Below, piece after piece: positions 25,346-37,107 of a stretch of DNA of 64,000 nt. Both the position numbers and the translations under genes were made by a program. Under the pieces are notes generated by a model. That model made no database searches. It was not told the DNA's origin and saw only the letters and a program-made list of their open reading frames with translations. The stretch comes from Calliopum simillimum (taxonomy: Eukaryota; Arthropoda; Insecta; Diptera; Lauxaniidae). Positions within the stretch are counted from its first letter, which is position 1. The number at the start of each line of letters is the position of its first letter. The stretch covers positions 3,558,001 to 3,622,000 of the forward strand of contig OX638370.1 of assembly GCA_951812925.1 (NCBI GenBank), given 5' to 3'.

Positions 25346-26699
25346 TGCTCTTCTTCACAATCGACGAACTGCCAAATAGTACGTAGTCAGTAATGTTATA
25401 AGTATAATCGATACACATTACATTTGGACCATTTTTAGTACAATTAACCGACTTTGCATTACATTTGGACCATTTTTGAAACAATTGATAATTTAAGTGA
25501 ATTTATTCTAGTTTAAGGTGTAGTCCATTATGGACTACTTACAAAAAAACTAGACCAAAGATTGGACTATTGAGACACTTGACTCCATCGGTCCTACAGG
25601 GCTTTTTTCCTAAAATTTTTATTTGAGTATTCCCCTACACAAAACACACAAACTTTGTGCAGAAGCTTTCAGCTAATTATAGAATGACTACTTACAAAAT
25701 TCATAAAGAAACATAAGTCCAAAATAAATAAGAATTTCGTAGTAAAAACGTAGACATTTTGTAATAAATCATCATCAGCAATAAAGTAAATAGAAAAGTA
25801 TGAAAAACCGACAACAAAATTAGTAGCAAAGTAATTTTTTTATTACATTTAATGTGAAAATAGCATAATAGTTAATGTAAATCAAATAAAACACAAATAT
25901 ATACAAAGATTGACTGCGTAGCCGATAGTGCCACGCACACATAATAAAATTTGCCGATAACATTTGTTTAACTCTGAACTCTCTGGAGTTGCTATCAATC
26001 ATACAGTTATCGTATAGATAATGCATAACAGTACAATTATGCGTGTGTGATATGTATCTGCAGCAAGTGAGTCAGGGAAGCACGTGAGTTGCAAAAAAAT
26101 CTCTGAAAATATTTTGAATTCTACTTACTTATATCATACTAGCTTTTTTACGCGACATTACACGGTACGTTTTTTTTTTGAAAAAGGAAATAACTCTTTT
26201 ATTTACATTCGATTTTTCATGGGATGCAGATTTTCATAACAAAATTACTGACTTTTGATAATCTCTTTTCAAAAATAACAACAAAGAATTTTGTCTATGT
26301 ATTAATGTTAGGAACAAAAACAACAATGCAGAATTCTAGAAGCAGCTAATTATAAACACATCTAAAACATGCGAAATCATTCATGCTTGTGTGAAATTTC
26401 TTATTTTTTTGCAATATCTTAATCTTAGAAAAACATAGGTTTTCTTTAGAAAATTAAAAAATATGTTTAACATTTTCTTCTTTAGCACAAATATATTGTT
26501 TTTAAAAAAAATATTATTAAAATCGACCTGGAATGAATAGTATAGATGATGCCACACAGCAGATAGTTTGGGTGTAAAATTCAAACCAAATCGGAACGAA
26601 TACAAATCCAATGGTTTACAAATCGTTTATGCCTGTTTGTATAAAAATTATACATATAAAGTATTATTATAAATAAAAAAATTATAATAAAAAACAAAA

Positions 26700-26795
26700 A
26701 AAAATGACCGCAGGAGGATATGAACCTACGACCGTCCGTGTGATACAATTACCAACTCGTTAGATCGCTACACCATTGACCAATATGGTGAAGAG
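26700..26795 (-). other. tRNA-like module 7 (box A/box B plus T run)
   Basis: On the minus strand TGGTGTAGCGATCTAACGAG (box A-like) is followed by GGACGGTCGTAGGTTCATAT, then CCTCC (box B complement at 26713-26729), and a long T run past 26704. The GGACGGTC block is shared with module 4. Confidence 0.55.
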
Positions 26796-28884
26796 GTAAA
26801 AAATCTGTATATTAAGCAATCGTTGTTCAAACATTTGATACTAGAATTATACAATTTTGGTATGAAATTTATAGAATTTAAACGTTTTTGGCTTAGAATA
26901 ACTTTATAAAAAAAATTGTTATAAATTATATCAAAAAATTGGAATGTATAAGTTTATAAAAACAAATAGTATGAATAAGTTTATACTTTATCCTCAAACT
27001 TTTTCAGTGCGTGAATCAAAATATGAGATGAATAAGTGGATGATAAAATAAATAAGAAAAATCGGAAATTTAAAAGTTAAAGGGTAGTCAATTTGGAATG
27101 GAATGCCCGATTAATAGTTCACTGGGAATATTTTAATTAATTAACAAATCTGATGCTTTTAATATCAGCCAAAGAAGCAAAATGCAAGCCTGTTGTTTTA
27201 TTCCATATATTTTACTTTAATTTTCAAAGAAAAACAACGTTTATCTTTGTGTTATAGAAAAAAATCAACAAAAAAATGCTAAAAAGAATCCGACAAAATA
27301 AAAAAATAAATTTCAAAAAACTTCTGCCAAATTTACTGCCTTTTGTTGCAAACCTCAGTATTACCATCATTGCATAAATTTCTTCTCCCACCCATATTAG
27401 CACATTTTAAGCTGTAACTTTCAAAAGAATTTGCTACCCGACAAGCTGCTTGGGAAAAAATGTAGCTTTTGTCTTATGTTTCTTCCATTCCTTTGTTTTA
27501 TTTGCGTTATTGTTTTTTTTTTTTTTGTTTTTTATTATTGTTTCTTCCTTTTGTGTATTTATTCACTTTTAACTTATTTTTTGCGGTATTTTTTCACACT
27601 CATAAATATTAAAAATTTCAACGGAAATCACGTTTACCAACAGCAGCTTAATGTGTTGGTGATAAGCTTTTTCATTGTCTCTTTACGTTTTACAGAAAAT
27701 AAAAAAAAGGGAACCTCTCTTCTACTCTTTAATATTGCAGTCCTTTAATTTTGAAGAATATTCAATGGGTAGAATTCGACTTGCTAGTCGCGGGAAATTT
27801 AATCCAGTTTTTGGGAGTTTATGCGTATTCCTGCGTAAACAAGTGGAGTAAAGAAATCAATTCCCAATGCTTTGACTGACATATCAGTAATTTTTACAAA
27901 GCTTCAAGCTCTGCATTATCAACGACCGTATAATATTTGTACTCCTCAAGTGTAGACAAATTGCATTTGCCACAAAAAGTAAAATATATCCGAATAAATA
28001 ATTTTCAAATACCATAGATCAGTATGTGCGTGCGTATAAATATCCACTTAACAACCGCCTTAAATCGACTAAAAATTTATTACATAACACTTGCCAGATT
28101 TTAAGATTTCCATCAACATGAAATCAAAGTGTTTGCAAGAGCAATTTCATTACATTGACCCTTACAACTGCCAAAACAGAAGAAAAAAGAAAAAGCAGAG
28201 CAATATATGCGGCCATAATTGAAAACTTTTTATTGCGGTCATAACGCAATGCTTGACCTTCGAACAAGACGGCAGCGTTACAAAGTAATAAAGAGTCCGA
28301 CAATAACAAGCAACCACAAGAACAACAGATAAAAATGCCCATAAAAAACCAAAATCGAAATAAACGCATGACAAACAAATAATGCGCATTTCACTTCGAA
28401 TTTCAGACTTTTATCTTAATGTATGATCTTTTGGCGGCAGCAGACTTTGGAGCATGTTTCTGGCTCAAACAGGAAGTGCGCATTTAAGGCATAAATGCTC
28501 TTCTCCAAAATTTCATGATATAAAAAAATTGTGTTTGTATTTTCATGCCAGCTTCATACATGTTTTAAAAAAAAAAAAAAAATATTAGGAATCCTCCTTT
28601 AACATTAGAATTTCGCACGCTTAATGAGCTATAGCTAGTTAAGAAATATTTCAAAAATGGGCATGGTACGTCAACGAACACGCCTACCTCTAAAGGAAAA
28701 TTATCTAAAATTATAATATTGAACTAATTAAAAAGTCATTTTTTCAATTTCTCAACAACAGACGCAAGTAAGTGGTTACATGGAAATTGATTACATATGT
28801 TTCGGCTACTTCCACATACATATTTATATATTTTCATATATAAACATGTATATAGCCACATCAGATCAGTTTTAGTTAAATCTT

Positions 28885-28970
28885 GTCAGAAACCGTACTC
28901 GAACCCGTGACTCCGGTTTTCTAATGAAAGAAACGCGGTGCTTAAGCGATTGCGCTATTGGACACGGATA
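28885..28970 (-). other. tRNA-like module 8 (box A/box B)
   Basis: On the minus strand TCCAATAGCGCAATCGCTTA (box A-like, complement ending 28962) precedes GAGTCACGGGTTCGAGTACG (box B, complement at 28895-28907). The spacing and stems are tRNA-like. It is not followed by a clear T run. Confidence 0.5.
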
Positions 28971-30904
28971 ATCTCTCTGAACAGGATCGCCATTATGGAT
29001 AAATCATAAGGCTCAGTAGCGCCGTCTGTTGAGAAAAATTGCCAAATTGTTAGTTGGTAACACCCTCTGGTTTTGAGACATGCTACGCTAGCTACAATTA
29101 ATTTTTTGTACCTAAAAGTATGCAGCAAATTATTTCTTTAGATATGCAAGACATTATTTCCACTTGCATTGCAAACTCGCATGACCTTTTTCAGAAAATT
29201 GATGAATTGAATGATTCGCTGAAAATATGTCGATGTTTTTTTGACTTAAGTTGAAAGAGTAGATTTTCACATTTCATTATTTTATAGTTAGAAGGTCTAG
29301 CTAGACGTAGCCAACTTAGTTATTTTCTAAAGAAAATTAAAAACGCTGTATGTATTTGGTATAAAGTTGCTATAAAACACATTTAATTTTCCTCTTAAAA
29401 CTCCGAAAATATCAGAGCTTGGGCTCGCAGCTGACCATATATTAAGAATGTAATGGAAAATAATGCATCACGTCTACGGTTACAGACTAAAAGCAAGCAA
29501 ATCTTTCATGAGGTTCATCCGGACGTATGAGTAATATTTTTTTTTAAATTTTCATAACTTTAGACTTTAATTTTACAGCTCCTATATAACTTAAAGCAAT
29601 GCTTACTTAGTGTTTGACTTAAGTCTTTCATATCTTCCAAGGATTGAGAATTTCTTCAATGGCCACCGTACAAAACGCCAGTTTACATACTAAACAAAAC
29701 ATCGCTAAAAAAACACCTTAAATTTTGAAAGTTTTGCAATTGCTAAAAATCTTGACATAAATTGTAGCAAAAAATCTTTTAAACATATAAATGATGATTT
29801 ATTACTACCACTACCGCCACCAACTAAAATGCACACATACTAAATTTGTTGGCACTTCAAACTAACACTCTCATTCAGTGCAAATGTATGCGTGTGTATT
29901 TTAGTGTCTGTATTCAACATATTTAACTTTAACACTTGTAATTTGTCAGTTTGTAACACTATGTTTGTTTCTTTCATACATATAAACGTGTACTCGTATA
30001 TGCATTTAACATACCTACATTCGTATAGATATTAAATTTTTCTACTATCTACTACTTTTTTGTACTATTTTTACAGTACTACCACTGCTGCTGCTGCTCT
30101 TTTTCAATTTTTCATATATATAAAAATTTTATTTTACTGCAACATCAAAGCCAATGGCAAAAAGTCGCAATGCACCAATTTCCAAGCAGAACCTGTGTAT
30201 GCCAACAATGCAGGATGAGCATAAAAAATAAAAATAAAAATGAAAATTGTAACTCTAAAAAAAACAGATTTACAGAAAAAAAGTTAAAAGAAAGCAGATT
30301 TTTACTGCGTTTAATGCTATTTTGTAGCAGCATTACTTTCTGCTTTTTGGCATCTCCTAACGTGGTATTTAGCGAATTGAAAGCACATAAAAAGCCGAGC
30401 GTACAGAAAGATTTCTTTCTGTAAGCATGACTACATACATAAATAAAATATGTACAAGGTATGTTAGCCCTCAGCAAGACATATTCACTTACTTACTTAA
30501 GGATACTGGTTAAAACTCTGTGATAAGAATCAGGGTTCTTTGTCGTACGCAGATTCTTTCGCTTTGCTTTTTGTTTTTCTTCATGTGAAAAGTTAACGAA
30601 TTTTTTTTATGACTTCTTAAATTTGAACTTCAGAGCGTTCATCTGCCAAGATGCATTACACTTTGTGGCTTTTTTATAAAGACTAAAACGAATAAACCAT
30701 TTGCAAATAATTTTTTCCCTTGAAATTTTTACAGCATTCAAATCACAGTTTTTTATGGCAGAGTGATGAAAACATTTATCATAAAAATTTTAAACGCCCC
30801 GAAAGTATGCAACATAAACAACTCAAATCATAACATTAGGTTCGGCTCGTAATTTAGTGACAATATCATAATAATAGGAAATATTGCAAGAAATATCTAT
30901 ATAT

Positions 30905-32376
30905 CAGACTTGGGGGTTTTGCATTAGATTTTATTTTTCACTAAACTTAGTGCTAGTGAAAAACTATTCACTATCAAGGAATTTATTTAGTGTTAGTGCA
31001 AAATCCTTCACTATCAAAAAATTCATTAAGTGGTAATGAAAAAGATTTTCACTATCACTAAATTTAGTTAAAAGTTTTAAATAATATTTCGACTAAATTT
31101 AGTGATAGTGAAAATTCATTCACTATCAAAAAATTGATTTAGTGGTAATGGCAAATTTTCCATTATCACTAAATCTATTGAAAGTGAAAATTTGTTCCAT
31201 TGAATTTAATGAAACTTTAATGAAAATTTTCAATAAATGTTGCAATAAATTTAATGAAACATTTTCACTTTCATTAAATTTAATGAAACTTTAATGGAAA
31301 TTTTCATTAATGTTTCATTAAATCCAATGAAACAAATTTTCACTATCACTAAATTTAATGAAACTTTAATGAAAATATTCATTAATGTCTCATTAAATTC
31401 AATGAATAAATGTTCACTTTCAATAACTTCAGTGATTTTTTTATTGGAAATTTCAATTCAATTGAGACAAAATGTGCCGTGCTAGGTCAAAATATTTTGA
31501 TATCTTTAAATTTTTCCTTCGAGATCTTGTACGAGACGATTGCGTAAACATTAGAAGCTTACGAAAGCTGTTTTAAGCATTTAGTTGACAAAGGGCAGAA
31601 ATTATTTGGGTCTGAAGAACTTCAAAAACTAAAAGTCGTGTTTGCATTAGACTTTAATGAATCTCCTTCAAACTGATACTATTCCCACTCATTCTAACTC
31701 TTTCAATAAATTTAATTTAATCAGTCTGTTCGTTTATTCGAAGATTTTGCAAGTTTTTACCCGAAAGCTCCCATTCATGTACGTTTTATGCTTAAACGAG
31801 AGCTTTTCGGCTAAAAACTTGCAAAACCTTGGAGTAAACGAACAGCTTGGATTTTAATGAAAAATTCTATTAAAAGTTTCATTAAAAGCTTCATTAAATT
31901 TAGTGATAATAAAATTTTGTTTCATTGAATTTAATGAAACTTTAATGAAAATTTTCTTTAGAAGTTTCACTAGAAGCTTCATTAAATTTAGTGATAGAAA
32001 AATTTTGTTTCATTAAATTTAATGAAACTTTAATGAAAATTTCCACTAATGTTTCATTAAATTCAATGAAACAAATTTTCATTATCACTAAATTTAGTGC
32101 AATTTTTATTGGATATTTTCATTAAATTTTAATGATAGTGAAAAACTTTCCACTATCATTTAATGAATTGTTTGATAGTGAAAAATTTTTCATTACCATC
32201 AAATGAATTTTTTCATAGAGAAAAAATTTCCACTATCACTAAATTTAATGGAGAAAATTTTCACTATCTCTAATTAGATTTAGTGGTAGTGGAAAAAGTT
32301 TCACTATCAAAGTATTCATTAAATATTAGTGAAAAGCTCAATGACTAAAAAATTAAGTGCATTACCCCCAAGTCTG
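30905..32376. mobile_element. hAT-like non-autonomous transposon with 8-bp target duplication
   Basis: Terminal inverted repeats CAGACTTGGGGGT...ACCCCCAAGTCTG (right end attaCCCCCAAGTCTG) are flanked by identical 8-base CTATATAT at 30897-30904 and 32377-32384. CAG ends plus 8-base duplications are typical of the hAT superfamily. The interior is made almost wholly of short self-complementary units such as CACTATCACTAAATTTAGTG and TTTAATGAAACTTTAATGAA, plus an unrelated insert at about 31475-31855. Confidence 0.85.
31726..31851. mobile_element. Small foldback inside the hAT-like element
   Basis: CTGTTCGTTTATTCGAAGA at 31726 pairs with the right arm ending in AAACGAACAG at 31851. TTTTGCAAGTTTTTACCCGA pairs with TCGGCTAAAAACTTGCAAAA. 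The loop is about 30 bases. It is unlike the surrounding TTTAATGAAA repeats, so it is probably a separate insertion. Confidence 0.65.
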
Positions 32377-32384
32377 CTATATAT

Positions 32385-33784
32385 TAATAAGCAAATTATT
32401 TAAATATGTTGCTTGTAAGACAGGTAAAATTAAATGCAAATTTTTCAATATTAGCAACGACAAAATACGCGGTCACACAGAGCGGAAAAGAGGATACAGC
32501 ACAAAGAGAAAGACAAAAAGCTGACTGACGCAGACTTCATGTTTTGTTGTTTTCTTTTCGTTTCACATTTGTCATTGTACCACGGATGGTAAATGAATTT
32601 TTCTTTTTTGTACCAAATATTTAAAACATTTGTGGTCCAATGTTAACCATTGGCCGATTCTAGTACTAATAAATTTAAAAACTGTATACAAATTTTATAA
32701 AAAATTTCAAAGTTTCTTAGAAGGAAATATCTCAATATTAGCACAAAGAATTGTTTGCTTAAATTTCAAATCTATAAAAAAAATGCAGCCTTATATTGCA
32801 GTTTTATTGCAAATGTCGCTTTATTTTTGGGAGCATCTCAAAGCATTTTTTAATAATTAAAAATTTATGTAACAATTTAAATGGAAAAGCAACAAAAACA
32901 AAAAGTTTCTATGTCAAATTTTATTATTAATCTGTTTCTTTCTGCACAGGCAAAAAATGCTGCTGCTGCTTGATGCAAATGATGCAATCGTTCATACCAC
33001 AGATGCGCCAAAAATCTAATGGATTTCTGATCGGTGATGAGATGACAACACACAAGAAACAAAAGAAAAACTGATTGATAAATTATGCTGGTCGTCGTCA
33101 GGTGCTGTCAATGGTTTTTTAACAAACATTTTGTGGAATTTTTTTCGTTTTTTCTTTCTTATTTTTCTTATTTCAAATTAAATATAAAAAAGGAGCTGTG
33201 ATAATTTTTAATGGTACGGTGCGACCGGATGACGGTCCTCAGCGACCGTTATATTTAACATGGGTCGGTGGGACTTTCGTCCGTTTGTAACGCCATTTGT
33301 CAACCATAATGAGAGTTTGCAAATATGTACGTGATATTGTGTGTAATTTCAGTTTATTTATACAAATAAAATCAAATAAAATTCAATTTTATAAAAAAAA
33401 ACTTGCTGTACAATAGAAATTATCATCAAACCAAAGTGAATAAATATATTTATAGAAATTAGTTTTAGCAAATTCAACATTTTTGCAATGATGTTTGTGA
33501 CAATGGCATGCACAAAAAGCACAACACTGAGAAAGCAAACCAACATAATACAGAACAAATACCTACTAATAGCAATGGCGAAAAACAAAAGCAGTTTTAG
33601 TATGGTTTGTGTACGTACTAATATACAGCAGAGACATTTTACTTTTCACAACTTGGAGGCAATGGATTGTGTCTTTGCTACAATTGCAAATTGAAAATAT
33701 TCTTTTAACCCTGTAATGCTGTGAGCCTAAATTTGTTGAACTCATCTTGTTGTGGCCCACATTGGAGTTTTATAAAATTAAACT
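32385..33784. other. Intergenic sequence, no feature supported
   Basis: Overlapping short open frames on both strands near 33358-33760 have no family resemblance. TGGCCCACATTG near 33751 and CAATGTGGGCCA near 33820 form a small inverted pair next to the LINE fragment. Confidence 0.5.
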
Positions 33785-34145
33785 TTAAAATTGGATGGAC
33801 AGAAAAGCTGAAGAGGACTGGCTGGGATGACAATGTGGGCCACAGCCAAGCTTATTCATTCGTGCCAAAAAATTTACAAACTATGAACTAAACAGTTACT
33901 CATGCTGAATAGAAAAGGGATTACAACTGTTACAGAATTTCTCAACGGGCACTACCCAGTGAGCAAAACTTCTATCCAGCATGATTTCTGTAGATTCTGA
34001 AACGAAGAAGAGGAAACAGCAGAATATATTCTATGTCACTGTGTCTAGCGAGACACAGACTTCGTTAATTCTATATCGCGTACTCATCTAGTTATGTATG
34101 AGTTGAAGACCGCCGATTCTTTAAGGCTAGGTATAGTTTTGTTGG
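33785..34145 (+). pseudogene. LINE (non-LTR retrotransposon) C-terminal fragment, broken
   Basis: Conceptual translation from 33901 gives MLNRKGITTVTEFLNGHYPV, then SKTSIQHDFCRF, a stop, and NEEEETAEYILCHC followed by another stop. The pattern LxGHYPxxK...CRFC...EETAEHILCxC is the familiar C-terminal segment after the reverse transcriptase/RNase H of I- and jockey-like LINEs. The second Cys of CRFC is replaced by a stop codon. Only this end survives; no reverse transcriptase part was found. Confidence 0.7.
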
Positions 34146-34361
34146 CCACTCCTTTGGCGAAAAGATCAATAAGCAACATAAGAAGTATAGCGTTTAAGGA
34201 TTCTAAAGATGTGGACCTCAGGGCTCCAGTGATGCCGATGCATAAAAAGCATTGTAATCTTTCTGAATTCATTTGTATGTATGCTGTGCTTAGCACTGTT
34301 CACCACACATCTATTGCGAACAATAAAATTAGTCAAATAACACAGTGCAACACAAAAAATA

Positions 34362-34864
34362 CCCCTGGGGTCTCATAAAGTTTTTCTGATAGCTTATGAA
34401 AAATAAAAATACACGTGTTTCATCGAATATGTGTATCAGTGATTTTTTCCATTTTATGGCTCCTCACAGCTTAAAATTAGCGTTTTATATGAAATTTTGA
34501 GATTTTATGAAAAAACCATCTTATTATGAAATGGTACTCACCTTAATTTAAGATATAGCACTTAAGAATCCGCATGGCAGTTTTTATTTTATAAGCAAAA
34601 CTAAAAATTTTGCTGTGATGATTTTTTTTTATCTTCCGAAATATATGAAAAAAAAATACATTGAAAATGGTTGTGCTTATAAAACAAAAACTATCATGCG
34701 GATTCTCAAGTGCTATATCTTAAATTTTAAATAAAAGTGAGCACCATTTCATAATAAGATGGATTTTTCATAAAATCTCAAAATCACTGATACACATATT
34801 CGATGAAATACGTGTATTTTTATTTTTCATAACCTATCAGAAAAACTTTATGAGACCCCAGGGG
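34362..34864. mobile_element. Foldback element with CCCCTGGGGTC ends
   Basis: CCCCTGGGGTCTCATAAAG at 34362 pairs with CTTTATGAGACCCCAGGGG ending 34864. Pairing continues through TTTCTGATAG, AATATGTGTATCAGTGATTT, ATCTTATTATGAAATGGT and CACTTRAGAATCCGCATG, giving arms of about 230 bases. Most of its length would fold into one hairpin. Confidence 0.85.
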
Positions 34865-35135
34865 CAAAAATTTTTTTCCATTTTACCCACTGTGTAATAT
34901 ATGGGTTAGGTCATTTTAAAAGGCAGTTAGACGTTCACTGGTTTTTATTACAGAAATCGGTCAATTGGTCATTAAAGATGAAAAACCGTGGAGTGCTATT
35001 AAATTAGAGGGAGGTAATCATATTTTTCCAAAGCAGTTGGGTTTTTAAGATGCCAAAATTTAAATTGAGAGATGATTTTATCTTCAAAGAGGTCGTGAAA
35101 CAACTTTCAACTATAAATTACCAAAACTGAAAAGC

Positions 35136-35240
35136 AGTCTTGGTCTTCACGATTATCGTGAGCAAGACCAAGAGACCAAGATCATACTTAGCAGTCGTAG
35201 TCTTAGTCTTGCAAAATTACCAAGACTCAAGACCAAGACT
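35136..35240. repeat. Short inverted repeat of AGTCTTGGTCTT motifs
   Basis: AGTCTTGGTCTT at 35136 is matched by AAGACCAAGACT ending 35240, with more GACCAAGA copies between. It abuts the large palindrome starting at 35261. Confidence 0.6.
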
Positions 35241-35937
35241 AATTTTGCTCATCACTACAAAACATCGACATTTTTCTTGAAAACTTTTTGTAGAAAATTA
35301 AATTTGCCATTGAAATATCTTACTCAAAAAATTTGAAAAAAAAATTTTTTTACCAAAAGTTTTTAAAATAAAAAGAAAAAAAACTAATTTTTGTGTTTAT
35401 TCACTCTCTTGCGAATAACGTTTTTAGGGTCAGTGATAGCTAAAGGCATTGCGCAATATAAAAAAAAAGTATATAAATTTTCCTTTAAAATGGTATACTT
35501 AAAAATTTCTTCGGTCGAAAATTTACGGAAATATGAGGTACATTAAGCTAGCAGAGCGAAAATGGCAGAACTGAAAAAAAAAATATAGCAGAATTATAGG
35601 CTAATTTTGGGCCCAAACGCCGAATTTTAGGCTCTTCATTTAAAAAAAAAAAAAAATAGCTCCGCTGGCTTAAACTTAAGCTTTCGAGAAAACACATACG
35701 GGACATATATTGAACTAATGTAAAAAGCTTTCCATTTAAAAAAAAAAAAAAAGATTCTGCTAGGTTAAGTTTAAGCTAGCAGAGCGATTTCGAAAAAAAA
35801 GATATTTTATACTAAAGAAAGTATATAATAATTATAGGCTAATTACAGGCTATTTAAATGCCCCATCGCCAAAAGAAAAGCTTTTTATTTAAAAAAAAAT
35901 GGACCAAATCAATTTTCTTGAAATAATAATAAAATAA

Positions 35938-36244
35938 ACATAAAAGTAGGGGTAAGTGGGCGGCCTGCGGCCGCTGCTCAGGATTTAAACCCGTCAGACA
36001 TTCAACACCGGCTTCGCGGCGGCCTTCGGCCGCGGATCAGTCTATAATGTATCCAAAAAATAGTTTTGCTAGTCAAATTGCGAGCGCAATTTTTAATAAA
36101 AATTTTTTTAAATAATAAGTAGCTACTGCGCTTGCATAAGACTGATCCGCGGCCGAAGGCCGCCGCGAAGCCGGTGTTGGATGTCTGACGGGTTTAAATC
36201 CTGAGCAGCGGCCGCAGGCCGCCCACTTACCCCTACTTTTATGT
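35938..36244. mobile_element. GC-rich foldback element at the palindrome centre
   Basis: Arms of about 105 bases, ACATAAAAGTAGGGGTAAGT to CGCGGATCAGTCT, and their complement differ at about one position (CATTC against CATCC). Each arm has its own small hairpins, GGCGGCCTGCGGCCGC and GGCGGCCTTCGGCCGC. The loop is A+T-rich. The near-identity of the arms against the diverged outer palindrome says this copy arrived later. Confidence 0.8.
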
Positions 36245-36797
36245 AAAATTACTGTTGTGGTAGTAGTAGTAAATTTGTTGTTGTTGTAGTAGTTTTGTTG
36301 TGTTTGTTGTTGTTTTTTTTTCTCTGGAATTCTTGTTATTCGAAGTTCCTTATTTCAAGAAAATTGATTTGGTCCATTTTTTTTTTAATGAAAAGCTTTT
36401 CTTTTGGCGATGGGGCATTTAAATAGCCTATAATTAGCCTATAATTATTAAATACTTTCTTTAGTACAAAATGTTTTTTTTTTTCGAAATCGCTCTGCTA
36501 GCTTAAACTTAACCTAGCAGAATCTTTTTTTTTTTTAAATGGAAAGCTTTTTATTTGGCGATTGGGCATTTAAATAGCCTATAATTAGCCCATAATTATT
36601 GACTACTTACTTTAGTTCAATATACGTCACGTATGTGTTTTCTCGAAACAGCTTAAGTGTAAGCCAGCAGAGCAATTTTTTATTTTTTTAAAATGAAGAG
36701 CCTAAAATTCGGCGTTTGGGCCCAAAATTAGCCTATAATTCTGCCATATTTTTTTTTTTTTCAGTCCTGCCATTTTCGCTCTGCTAGCTTAATGTAC

Positions 36798-37107
36798 CTG
36801 GAAATATGGCCATTCAAACATAGAAATTTCGTTTATGCGATCGGAAAAACGATATTTATTCAAAACCAAAGCATCTTACGAATCATTCAAGAAATACATA
36901 TAATTTTTGGGGACATTTTGTAAATTTTTAAAACTTGGTCAAAAAAAAAAATGAAATGTCCAAAAAATTATGAAAAAAATTCCCACGTATTTTCTGGATG
37001 ATTCTTAGCATTTTTTGCCGTATAAACTTTTTTCATAAGATGCCTTGGTTTTGAATAAAAACCGTTTTACCGACCGTATGAAGAAAAATTCATTCATTGG
37101 CCATATT
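36798..37107. mobile_element. Foldback element inserted in the right arm of the large palindrome
   Basis: GGAAATATGGCCATTCAAAC at 36799 is matched by TCATTGGCCATATTTC near 37095. GATCGGAAAAACGATATTTA pairs with the complement ATAAAAACCGTTTTACCGAC, and CACGTATTTTCTGGATGATT marks the right arm. Removing it restores pairing between CTTAATGTACC and the rest of the outer arm. Fragments of the same family lie near 9.7 and 24.6 kb. Confidence 0.7.

Larger units (their letters stand above)
24777..25601. mobile_element. Non-autonomous DNA transposon with tRNA-like interior
   Basis: Ends are CCCTGCATTACC and GGTCCTACAGGG (complement CCCTGTAGGACC). Subterminal motifs GGACTAG and GGACCA occur on both sides, for instance TCGGACTAGAAAAAGG and TTTGGACCATTTTT. 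CTT flanks both ends (a possible 3-base duplication, weak). The interior holds a plus-strand and a minus-strand tRNA-like module. No coding sequence. Confidence 0.6.
25602..30896. other. Intergenic sequence apart from tRNA-like modules 7 and 8
   Basis: T-rich and A-rich tracts (27511, 28568) and short open frames only. No transposon ends could be placed around modules 7 and 8. Confidence 0.5.

Noticed and set aside
24777..25601. 3-base CTT target duplication as proof of transposon family
   Set aside because: Three bases in T-rich DNA are expected by chance, so no superfamily is assigned.
3276..28970. Functional tRNA genes at the box A/box B modules
   Set aside because: Acceptor and anticodon stems were not convincing and several lie within transposons; they are better described as tRNA-derived or tRNA-like sequence.
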